From the NCBI GenBank assembly GCA_005888295.1, contig VAWP01000099.1, positions 1 to 35,196 of the forward strand: a stretch of DNA of 35,196 nt, given 5' to 3'. This DNA comes from Actinomycetota bacterium. GTDB lineage: Bacteria > Actinomycetota > Acidimicrobiia > Acidimicrobiales > AC-9. Shown piece by piece: positions 1 to 8,017 of the stretch (positions are counted from its first letter, which is position 1; each line of letters starts with the position of its first letter). The position numbers and the translations under genes are program-made. The notes beneath the pieces were generated by a model. The model searched no databases, was not told where the DNA came from, and saw nothing but the letters and a program-made list of their open reading frames with translations.

Positions 1-2959
1 TGGAGTCGCTCGCTGGCTGCGTTGCCCCCGTTGTCCAGGGCGACGACATCGCGTTGTGCCCGCCAGGCCTGGAGGAACATGCCTCGGCCCGCGGCCCAGT
101 CTGCGATGGCGGACAACCGTGACCGGGCCGCCTCCGGCGTGAGCTGCTCGCAGGCGAGGCCGGCGCGCACGGCGACGCGGTGGAGCTCGACGTCCAGTAT
201 CCGCTCCCCGGAGAGAGCTGTTGCCTCGATGGCCGCCTCGGCGGTGGCGCGGGCGAGGTCGTGGTGACCGGCTCCCTCCTGTGCCAGCGCCGTTGCCCAC
301 CAGCCGGCCGAGGTGCCGATACCAGCCCCGGCGTCGAGGAGAGCGCTGGCGGCGCGTACGGCCACGTCCAAGGCCGTGGGGTCGCCTTCGAGGGCGTCGG
401 CTCCCGCGCCGAGCAACTCGGCGGTGTGCTCGTAGAAGGGGAGGCCGTACGTCCCGGCCACGGCCTGCGCCTCCTTCAGCAGCGAGCGGGCAGGTTCGGT
501 CTCCTCCCAGAGCAGTCGGGACATGCCGCACATGACCAGCGCCAGGCAGAGGCTGATCGGGCTGTCCAGGCTCTCGGCCAGGGCGACCGCGGCGTCGGCG
601 TTGGCGATGGACGCCCGCCGGTGCCCAGCAAGGGTGTGGGCCGTGGTGGCCGTCGCCCGGAGGATGACGCCGTGATCCGTCCCGAAGCCGTAGGTAACGG
701 CGAAGTAGTCGCCCTGCTGATAGAGGTCGATCCCCTGCTCGGCGCTGGCAAGGGCTGTCGTCACCTCGCCCAGGAACATCGCCTGCATGGCCACCGTGGA
801 GTGACCGCGTAGCAGAGCGACGCGGTCGCCACTCTCCTCGCCCAGCTCGATGATGCGCCTCGACTCGCGGAGGGCGCCTGCTGCGTCGCCCGTGAGCATG
901 AGGTACACGGCCTGGCCGTTCATGGCCGACGAGCGCTCGAGCTCATCGCCCGCGATGACGGACAGCTCCTCGGCCCGTCTCCAGAGCTCGAGCTGACCTG
1001 CGGCGCCGTAGCCCTCGACGGCATTCGTCGCATTTCCGAGCGTCATCGTCAGGTTCAGCTCTATCGGTGCGGCGACAGCGCGGTCAGGCCAGTGCCGTAT
1101 CAGATCAAGACCCCGTCTGCACAGGACCCGGCACTCCTCGCACGCTCCACGACGAGCAGCCACGAGGGCGGCCACTGCGAACCGCTCCGCTGCGCCTACC
1201 CGATCACCGCCCTCGGCGAGATGGTAGGCGTGGACCTCCGCCGGGCGATCGACGCTCACACCGAGTTGGGCGAGACCTTCTGCCACCGCTCGATGGGCGC
1301 GTCGACGATCGGCGCGAAGGAGCGACGCGTAGATGGCGTCCCGAATCAACGAATGGCGAAAGGAATGCGCCCCCAGCTCGGCATCGCACACGAGGACACC
1401 GGTCGCCACGAGCCGGTCGAGAGCTTGCTGGGTCGCCTCGAAGTCCAGTCCCGACGCCGCGCTCATCACGTCCCAGCGGATGCGGGTTCCGACCGCTGAC
1501 GCCAGGCACGCGAGCTGGCGGAGGTCAGGAGTCCGGTCGAGCCGGGCCAAGAACGAGGCCTGGAGGGTGTAGGGCAGCTCCGAGACCGAGCTCCGCCGCG
1601 CCACCCTCGCCAGCTCCTCCGCAAAGAGGGGGATGCCCTCGGCGCGGTGCACGATCGTCTCCATGACGCGGTCGTCGACACTGACCGTGGTCAACCCGCC
1701 CACGAGGTGCCGCATCTGATCGTCCGGCAAGGGTTCGACAGGAAGGACGTCGACGAGCTCGGCGACCGTGCTGTGGCCGGATGCAGGGTCGGGGCGCTCG
1801 GTGAGGAGGACCAGTAGCGGTCGCGTCCGGGCTGCATCCACAAGGCGTGTGACGAAGGCGCGACTCGATGGATCGACCCAGTGGAGGTCCTCCACTACGA
1901 CCACGGCATGGCGAAGATCCTCCACCGCGGCGAGCACGACATGCAGGCGATGACCGAGCGGAATGCGCTCTCCGAGCTCTGCGCAGTCACCAACGGGTCG
2001 CCGGTCACCACGGCTACCAGTGGCGTACTGGAGACATCCGGTAGGGGATGCGCGTCGAGGAACTGCTCCAGGTGCTCGGCTCTGACCGGCTCGTCCGCGG
2101 ACGCCGGGAGCCCGAGCGCCCGAGCCAGCAGCTGGGTCATGGTGGAGAAGGCGCTGTCGGAGGCGAGCTCGGAACCTCGAACCTCCAGCCATTGGCGGGA
2201 AACGACGTCCTCAGCGAGAGCCGCCACGAGCCGCGACTTGCCGACGCCAGCCGGCCCACAGATGCCCAGGCCACCGCCGGCACGGTTGCGACTGGCTTCG
2301 AGCCGTTGCTGGAGCAGCCTCAGCTCGTTCTCACGCCCGACCATCGGCGCCGAGCCACGTCGTGGCCGAGCGCACGCATCACCGATCACCCCGTACACCC
2401 TCACGGGCCTCTTCACTCCCTTGAGGGCGGGAGCACCGAAGTCGTCGAGCAGGAACTCGTCGCGTAAACGGGCGGCGACGTCCTCGGTGATGAGAACCTG
2501 GTTCGGCTCACCCGTTGACTGCACCCGAGCAGCGATGTTGGCGGTGTCACCGAAGAGAGCGAGGTCGCCACGCTCGTCCGACCCCATGTGGCCGACGACG
2601 CTCACACCTGCATGGATGGCGACGCGCACTCTCAGCCCCGCTGCGTGAGGTCGGAAGCTCCTGGACAGCTGCTCGACGGCCTGCCGGATCGCCATGGCGG
2701 CGCGCAACGCACGATCGGCGTCGTCCTCGTGCGCAACGGGGTACCCGAACTGGGCCACCAGCCCATCGCCCACGTAGTTGGCGACCGAACCACCGTGCGA
2801 TGCGACGATCCGCCCACCCGTCTCCTGGTAGGTGAGGACTACTTCGGCGTAGTCCTTGGGGTCGAGCGACAGGCTCAGCTCGGTGGAACCGACGAGATCG
2901 CTGAAGAGCACCATGAGCAATCGCTTCTCGCCCGATAGTGACTCAGCGGGTGTGTCCAC
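1..2959 (-). CDS. Adenylate/guanylate cyclase domain plus AAA/STAND ATPase regulator (partial, frameshifted)
   Basis: Multi-domain signalling protein reading leftwards and running off the window edge. The N-terminus is a class III nucleotide cyclase domain: FSDLVGST holds the first metal Asp, NYVGDG the second, and GDTANIAARVQ the transition-state Asn/Arg. Next comes an ATPase module starting at MVGRENEL with Walker A GPAGVGKS and, after a frame change, Walker B VVVVEDLHW; a long helical, probably TPR-like, region follows. Upstream of about 2030 one frame is open; from 1979 down to position 1 a different minus frame is open without a stop. One indel between about 1977 and 2035 therefore splits the gene. 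GTG 2959 is preferred as start because TACTGT lies 8 nt upstream; a TTG at 3037 is also in frame. The family often ends in TPR repeats or a LuxR-type HTH, which would lie outside the window. Product (cAMP or cGMP) cannot be told. Confidence 0.85.
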
Positions 2960-2967
2960 CGAGGTCA

Positions 2968-2973
2968 ACAGTA
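2968..2973 (-). promoter_or_regulatory. Candidate leaderless -10 of the cyclase gene
   Basis: Minus-strand TACTGT, 8 nt before GTG 2959. It fits the actinobacterial TANNNT -10 element placed so that transcription starts at or next to the start codon. No ribosome binding site is visible. The same hexamer precedes the integrase stump at 30439. Confidence 0.45.
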
Positions 2974-2994
2974 CCCAAGCAGATGATCGCGTTC

Positions 2995-3024
2995 GTGGTG
3001 TGCGCCCTTGGGGCGCATCACCAC
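2995..3024 (-). terminator. Hairpin downstream of the sdh operon
   Basis: GTGGTG-TGCGCCC, a TTG loop, then GGGCGCA-T-CACCAC: thirteen pairs with one bulged T. It lies 59 bp beyond the sdhB stop and before the cyclase start, so it probably ends sdh transcription. There is no T-run, which is common for actinobacterial terminators. Confidence 0.6.
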
Positions 3025-3082
3025 ACCTATGGACCAATCCGGGAGGAACGTCCCTTTTTCCGAGGCGGTCGGACGACCCGCC

Positions 3083-3847
3083 CTAGCCCGTCGCCTTCCG
3101 GCGCCCCCGGCGGCGGATCTTCCGCCCCAGCCAGGCCACCGGGTCGTAGTAGCTGTCGACCACCCGCTCCTTGAGCGGGATGATGGCGTTGTCGGTGATG
3201 TGGATGCTCTCCGGGCACACCTCGGTGCAGCACTTGGTGATGTTGCAGTAGCTCAGGCCGGCCTGCCCCCGCAGCAGCGGGCGCCGGTCGACGGTGTCCA
3301 GCGGGTGCATCTCGAGCTCGGCGTAGCGGATGAACATGCGGGGGCCCGCGTAGTTCGCCTTGTTGTCCTCGTGGTCCCGGATGACGTGGCACACGTCCTG
3401 GCACATGAAGCACTCGATGCACTTGTGGAACTCCTGGAGGCGCTCGACGTCCTCCTGGCTCATCCGGTAGGTGCCATCCGGCTCCCGGGGCTTGGGCGCG
3501 AAGGCCGGGACCCGCTTGGCCATCTCGAAGTTGTACGAGACGTCGGTTACGAGGTCGCGCACGATCGGGAACGTCCTCACCGGCGCCACCGTCACCGCCT
3601 CGCCGGGCTCGAAGATGTTCATCCTCGTCATGCACATCAGGCGCGGCTTGCCGTTGATCTCGGCGCTGCACGAGCCGCACTTGCCGGCCTTGCAGTTCCA
3701 GCGGACGGCGAGATCGTTGGCCTGGCCGGCCTGGAGGCGGTGGATCACGTCGAGGACGACCTCACCCTCCTCGGCGTGCACCTGGTACTCCTCGAGCGCG
3801 CCACCGCCGGCGTCGCCCCGCCACACCTGCATGGTCACGTCCGGCAT
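3083..3847 (-). CDS. sdhB: Succinate dehydrogenase iron-sulfur subunit
   Basis: 254-residue electron-transfer subunit passing electrons from the flavoprotein to the membrane quinone site. The plant-ferredoxin-type [2Fe-2S] ligands are in CKAGKCGSC plus a later Cys in RLMC. The C-terminal part holds CIECFMCQDVC and CNITKCCTEVCP, the [4Fe-4S] and [3Fe-4S] ligand sets. The frame is open further upstream, but MPDVTMQVWRGD at 3847 is the natural start: its ATG overlaps the sdhA stop by one base (TGATG), giving translational coupling. It is the last gene of the sdhC-sdhA-sdhB operon and is followed by a hairpin at 2995-3024. Length and gene order resemble mycobacterial Sdh1 (Rv0247c-Rv0249c) rather than the sdhCDAB type. 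Confidence 0.95.
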   Translation of the reverse strand: MPDVTMQVWRGDAGGGALEEYQVHAEEGEVVLDVIHRLQAGQANDLAVRWNCKAGKCGSCSAEINGKPRLMCMTRMNIFEPGEAVTVAPVRTFPIVRDLVTDVSYNFEMAKRVPAFAPKPREPDGTYRMSQEDVERLQEFHKCIECFMCQDVCHVIRDHEDNKANYAGPRMFIRYAELEMHPLDTVDRRPLLRGQAGLSYCNITKCCTEVCPESIHITDNAIIPLKERVVDSYYDPVAWLGRKIRRRGRRKATG

Positions 3848-5643
3848 CAGTGCGGATCCTCCAGCAGGGCCTTGAGGTCGTCGGGCATCTGCGACAGAGG
3901 CTCGGCCTCGATCGACAACTCGTCCTCCCGTCGACGGATGACCATGTTCACCTTCCCGAGCTCGTCGTCTGCCTTGGGATAGTCGTCGCGGGTGTGACCA
4001 CCTCGGGACTCGGTGCGTTGCAGGGCCCCCATGGTGAGGCACTCGGACAAAGTCAGAAGGGCGTCGAGATCGAGCGCGAGGTGCCAGCCCGGGTTGTACT
4101 GGCGGTGCCCTTCCACCTTGACCCGCTTGGCCCGCTCCTTGAGCGCGGCGAGCTCCTGCTGGGCCTCCTTGAGCTCGTCCTCGCGGCGGATGATCCCGAC
4201 CAGCCGCTGCATGCAGTCCTGGAGGTCCTGCTGGATGGCGTAGGGGTTCTCACCTTCCTCCCGCCCGAAGGGGGCGAGGGCGTGGGTCGTGGCCGCCTCG
4301 ACCTGGGCGGCGTCGATCTCTGCGGCGCGGGGCCGCCCCAGCGCGTGCTGGGCGGCGGCCAGCCCGGCCCGGCGTCCGAACACCAGCAGATCCGAGAGCG
4401 AGTTCCCACCGAGGCGGTTCGCCCCGTGCATGCCGCCTGCCGTCTCACCGGCGGCGTAGAGCCCGGGCACGGTGGAGGCGGCCGTGTCGGCCTCCACCCG
4501 TACCCCTCCCATGAAGTAGTGGCAGGTGGGACCGATCTCCATGGGCTCGGCCGTGATGTCCACGTCGGCCAGCTCCTTGAACTGGTGGTACATCGAGGGG
4601 AGGCGGCGCTTGATGTAGTCGGGATCCCGGCGGCTGGCGATGTCGAGGAACACGCCGCCGTGGGGACTGCCGCGGCCCGCCTTCACCTCGGTGTTGATGG
4701 CCCGTGCCACCTCGTCACGGGGCAGCAGGTCGGGCGTGCGGCGGGCGCTGGTCCGGTCGGTGTACCAGCGGTCGGCCTCCTCCTCGGTGTCGGCCGTCTC
4801 GGCGCGGTACAGCTCGGGGATGTAGTCGAACATGAAGCGGCGGCCCTCGCTGTTGCGCAGGGCGCCGCCGTCCCCCCTGACGCTCTCGGTGACGAGCAGG
4901 CCCCGCACCGACGGTGGCCACACCATCCCGGTGGGATGGAACTGGAGGAACTCCATGTCGATCAGGTCGGCTCCCGCCCACAGGGCCAGGGCGTGGCCGT
5001 CGCCGGTGCCCTCCCAGGAGTTGGTCGTCACCTTGTAGGCCTTGCCGACGCCACCCGTGGCGAGGATCGCCGCCTTGCACCGGAAGATGACGAACCGTCC
5101 TGACTCACGCCAGTACCCGAGGGCGCCCGCGACGTGGCCGTCGGTGATGAGGAGGCGGGTGATCGTGCACTCCATGAACACCTCGATGCCCTGGTGCACG
5201 GAGTGGTGCTGGAGGGTGCGGATCATCTCCAGCCCGGTGCGGTCTCCGACGTGGGCCAACCGGGCGAAGCGGTGGCCCCCGAAGTCGCGCTGCAGGATCC
5301 GTCCGTCGGGCGTGCGGTCGAACAGCGCGCCCCATTCCTCGAGCTCGAGCACCCGTTCGGGCGACTCCTGGGCGTGGATCTGGGCCATGCGCCAGTTGTT
5401 GAGGAACTTCCCCCCGCGCATGGTGTCCCTGAAGTGCACCTTCCAGTTGTCGTCGGGGTACACGTTCCCGAGCGAGGCGGCGATGCCGCCCTCGGCCATG
5501 ACCGTGTGGGCCTTCCCCAACAGCGACTTGCACACCAGCCCGGTGCGGGCCCCTTGCGCCGACGCCTCGATCGCCGCTCTCAGGCCGGCGCCGCCGGCGC
5601 CGATCACGACGACGTCGAGGTCGTGGGTCTCGTACTCGGCCAT
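3847..5643 (-). CDS. sdhA: Succinate dehydrogenase flavoprotein subunit
   Basis: 598-residue FAD subunit oxidising succinate to fumarate on the inner face of the membrane. Visible features: dinucleotide-binding GAGGAG near residues 15-20; AHTVMAEGG with the His (about 46) expected to carry covalent FAD; FHPTGM; the active-site stretch TESVRGDGG; HYFMGG; and the C-terminal capping-domain motif GANRLGGNSLSD. Start ATG 5643 follows from the one-base overlap with the upstream sdhC stop (TGATG), although the frame is open further upstream. The stop overlaps the sdhB start in the same way, so all three subunits are probably made in fixed ratio from one message. Fumarate reductase activity cannot be excluded from sequence alone; context favours Sdh1-type succinate dehydrogenase. 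Confidence 0.95.
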   Translation of the reverse strand: MAEYETHDLDVVVIGAGGAGLRAAIEASAQGARTGLVCKSLLGKAHTVMAEGGIAASLGNVYPDDNWKVHFRDTMRGGKFLNNWRMAQIHAQESPERVLELEEWGALFDRTPDGRILQRDFGGHRFARLAHVGDRTGLEMIRTLQHHSVHQGIEVFMECTITRLLITDGHVAGALGYWRESGRFVIFRCKAAILATGGVGKAYKVTTNSWEGTGDGHALALWAGADLIDMEFLQFHPTGMVWPPSVRGLLVTESVRGDGGALRNSEGRRFMFDYIPELYRAETADTEEEADRWYTDRTSARRTPDLLPRDEVARAINTEVKAGRGSPHGGVFLDIASRRDPDYIKRRLPSMYHQFKELADVDITAEPMEIGPTCHYFMGGVRVEADTAASTVPGLYAAGETAGGMHGANRLGGNSLSDLLVFGRRAGLAAAQHALGRPRAAEIDAAQVEAATTHALAPFGREEGENPYAIQQDLQDCMQRLVGIIRREDELKEAQQELAALKERAKRVKVEGHRQYNPGWHLALDLDALLTLSECLTMGALQRTESRGGHTRDDYPKADDELGKVNMVIRRREDELSIEAEPLSQMPDDLKALLEDPH

Positions 5644-6458
5644 CAGATGAATCTCGGGTCGTGGAAGGCGCCGATGGCGATCAGCCAGATGTAGAGGTCT
5701 GCGAGCGCCACCCAGATCAGGCTGGCCCACGCCCAGAACATGTGGCGCCCGTTGAGGATGCTCAGCCGGCGCCACAGCCAGTGCCGGATCGGCGCCTTGC
5801 TGAACGAGTTGAGGTTCCCGCCACAGAAGTGCCGGCACGAGTGGCACCCCAGCGTGTACCCCCAGATCAACACGGCGTTGACGACCAGCACCAGCGTGCC
5901 GAGGGCCACGCCGATCCCACCAGGGAAGCGGAAGGCGGCGATGGCGTCCCAGGTGAGGATGCCAGCGAAGATCAGGGCGAAGTAGAAGAAGTAGCGGTGG
6001 ACGTTCTGGATGATGAGCGGGAAGCGGGACTCGCCGGTGTACCGGGGCCGGGCATCGGCCACGGCGCACGCGGGGGGCGCCCACCAGAACGAGCGGTAGT
6101 AGGCGCGGCGGTAGTAGTAGCAGGTGAGCCGGAAGCCCAGCGGGAACACCAGGACGAGGATGGCCGGCGACCAGGTCCACCAGGACCCGACGATGGCGTC
6201 GTTCTTGTACTGGCAGATCTGGGCGATGCAGGGCGAGTAGAGGGGCGACAGGTAGTCGCGCCCCATGCTGGGACCGACGTAGTAGTTGTTGCCCCGGAAT
6301 GCCGCCCAGGTGCTGAAGGCGGCGAACGCGCTGAGCCCGAGCACGACGAGGACGGGGCCGACCCACCACCGGTCTCGCCTGAGTGTCCTGACTGGCGGAC
6401 CGCCGCGGACGCCGTCGATGACGACCGGGGTGGCGGTCGTCTCCTGCACCGTGCTCAC
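5643..6458 (-). CDS. sdhC: Succinate dehydrogenase membrane anchor, five-helix cytochrome b type
   Basis: 271-residue membrane protein with five hydrophobic segments, roughly residues 30-50, 92-113, 152-172, 178-202 and 240-262. This suits a single-chain anchor carrying two haems b, unlike paired SdhC/SdhD. Candidate haem ligands are His in NVHRYF, the two His of GCHSCRHFCGG and His in NGRHMFW. The Cys/His-rich HSCRHFCGG loop is like the Rv0249c type of anchor. Start is GTG 6458 with AGGGAG about 7 nt upstream. It is the first gene of the operon, and its stop overlaps the sdhA ATG by one base. It probably passes electrons to menaquinone; the quinone type is inferred from the lineage. Confidence 0.85.
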   Translation of the reverse strand: MSTVQETTATPVVIDGVRGGPPVRTLRRDRWWVGPVLVVLGLSAFAAFSTWAAFRGNNYYVGPSMGRDYLSPLYSPCIAQICQYKNDAIVGSWWTWSPAILVLVFPLGFRLTCYYYRRAYYRSFWWAPPACAVADARPRYTGESRFPLIIQNVHRYFFYFALIFAGILTWDAIAAFRFPGGIGVALGTLVLVVNAVLIWGYTLGCHSCRHFCGGNLNSFSKAPIRHWLWRRLSILNGRHMFWAWASLIWVALADLYIWLIAIGAFHDPRFI

Positions 6459-6645
6459 GCAGTCTCCCTGTGGGTCGTCACGATCGGCCCGATCTTCGCA
6501 CCGGGGCCGGCCTGGACAAAATCATGCCCCCCGGCCCGACCGCCGGCGGGCGCGTCGAGTGGCGCCCCCGGGTCGGCCTCGGCGCTCTCGCGCCAGCGGC
6601 CACTCCGCGCCGGCCCGCCTCCCGGGCGGGCCTAGGCTTACCGCC
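6459..6645. promoter_or_regulatory. Divergent promoter region between sdhC and the AAA+ ATPase gene
   Basis: 187 bp between two outward-reading operons. It contains an 8-bp-stem inverted repeat, GGCCCGCC / GGCGGGCC with a 5-nt TCCCG loop, at 6612-6632. This sits immediately upstream of TAGGCT (6633-6638), where a -35 element or operator would lie. No -35 consensus is clear on either strand. Confidence 0.5.
6633..6638 (+). promoter_or_regulatory. Candidate leaderless -10 of the AAA+ ATPase gene
   Basis: TAGGCT followed by seven nucleotides and then ATG 6646. There is no Shine-Dalgarno sequence, so the transcript probably starts at the A of the start codon. Confidence 0.6.
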
Positions 6646-8013
6646 ATGAGCTCTCGCCCTGCAACCCTCGGTCAGCTCCGCGAGTCCGGTTGGGTGTCCG
6701 TGCCCGTGAAGCAGGAGGTCCGGCGCAACGCCATGGCGCGCATCGGCGCTGGTCAGCAGCTCGTCGAAGGTGTGGTCGGCTTCGCCGACACGGTCCTGCC
6801 CCAGCTCGAGAATGCCATGCTGGCCGGCCACGACGTCATCTTCCTGGGCGAGCGGGGCCAGGCCAAGACGAGGATGATCCGCTCGCTGGTCGAGTTGCTC
6901 GACGAGTGGCTGCCGATCGTGGCGGGGTCCGAGATCAACGACGACCCCTACCACCCGGTCTCGAGGTACGCACGCGACCTGGTCGCCGAGCGTGGCGACG
7001 ACACACCGCTGGACTGGGTGCACCGTCACGTCCGCTTCGGGGAGAAGGGCGAGGCGGACCCGATCCGGGCCGCAGAGGGCCGGTACCTCTCGGACGAGCT
7101 CACCCTGCACTACGGGCTGGTGCCCCGCACCAACCGCGGCATCTTCGCCATCAACGAGCTGCCCGACCTGGCCGAGCGCATCCAGGTGGGACTGCTCAAC
7201 GTCCTCGAGGAGCGCGACGTGCAGATCAGGGGCTACAAGATCAGGCTCCCCCTGGACGTGATGCTCGTCGCCTCGGCCAACCCCGAGGACTACACCAACC
7301 GGGGCCGGATCATCACTCCCCTGAAGGACCGGTTCGGCGCTCAGATCCGCACCCACTACCCCTTGGACCTGCCGACCGAGCTCGAGGTCGTGCACCAGGA
7401 GGCCCGTCCGCTGGCGAGTGACGGGCTGCGGGTCCAGGTGCCGGACTTCATGGCCGACATCGTGGCCGGGCTCAGCCAGCTGGCTCGCGGCAGCAGCAGC
7501 GTCAACCAGCGCTCGGGCGTGTCGGTTCGGCTGAGCATCACCAACTACGAGACCCTGGTCGCCAACGCCGCCCGTCGGTCGCTCCGCTCGGGCGACGCGG
7601 ACGTGGTCCCTCGCGTCAGCGATCTCGAGGCCCTCGCCTCGTCGACCGGCGGAAAGGTCGAGATCGAGACGCTCGAGGAGGGACGCGACGACGAGGTCGT
7701 CGAGCGCCTGCTCAAGGCGGCGGTGCTGAGCACGTTCAAGCAGCGTTGCCCCATGGAGCAGTACCGGGACGTCGTACAGGCATTCGAGGACGGCACTGTC
7801 GTGCACACCGGTGACGACGTCGGGTCCGCGGCCTACGTGGACACCCTCGCCCACATGCCCGGGCTGAAGGCTCCCGTCATGGCGCTGGCCGGGAGCGAGA
7901 CGCCAGCGGCGGTGGCGAGCGCCATGGAGTTCGTGCTCGAGGGCCTCCATCTGTCCAAGCGGCTCAACAAGGACGCCGTAGGCGGGCGGGCCACGTACCG
8001 GGGACGGGGCTGA
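6646..8013 (+). CDS. AAA+ ATPase of the magnesium-chelatase/MoxR type
   Basis: 455-residue AAA+ ATPase, same size class as M. tuberculosis Rv0958. Walker A is GERGQAKT (68-75); the Walker B region is GIFAINELPDL, with Asn 170-Glu 171 where classical proteins have Asp-Glu. LVASANPEDYTNRGRIITPLKDRFG provides sensor-1-like and arginine-finger-like residues. It is paired four bases upstream of a VWA protein, the standard ChlI/ChlD or MoxR/VWA arrangement, in which the ATPase remodels a target held by the VWA partner. No bacteriochlorophyll or cobalamin genes are nearby, so a tetrapyrrole metal-insertion role is not supported; a chaperone-like role is more likely but the substrate is unknown. ATG 6646 is chosen because of the leaderless promoter; the frame extends upstream without a better start. 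Confidence 0.85.
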   Translation: MSSRPATLGQLRESGWVSVPVKQEVRRNAMARIGAGQQLVEGVVGFADTVLPQLENAMLAGHDVIFLGERGQAKTRMIRSLVELLDEWLPIVAGSEINDDPYHPVSRYARDLVAERGDDTPLDWVHRHVRFGEKGEADPIRAAEGRYLSDELTLHYGLVPRTNRGIFAINELPDLAERIQVGLLNVLEERDVQIRGYKIRLPLDVMLVASANPEDYTNRGRIITPLKDRFGAQIRTHYPLDLPTELEVVHQEARPLASDGLRVQVPDFMADIVAGLSQLARGSSSVNQRSGVSVRLSITNYETLVANAARRSLRSGDADVVPRVSDLEALASSTGGKVEIETLEEGRDDEVVERLLKAAVLSTFKQRCPMEQYRDVVQAFEDGTVVHTGDDVGSAAYVDTLAHMPGLKAPVMALAGSETPAAVASAMEFVLEGLHLSKRLNKDAVGGRATYRGRG

Positions 8014-8017
8014 CCGG

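Noticed and set aside
3850-5103. 417-codon plus-strand open frame over sdhA
   Set aside because: Antisense shadow; sdhA motifs on the other strand are unambiguous.
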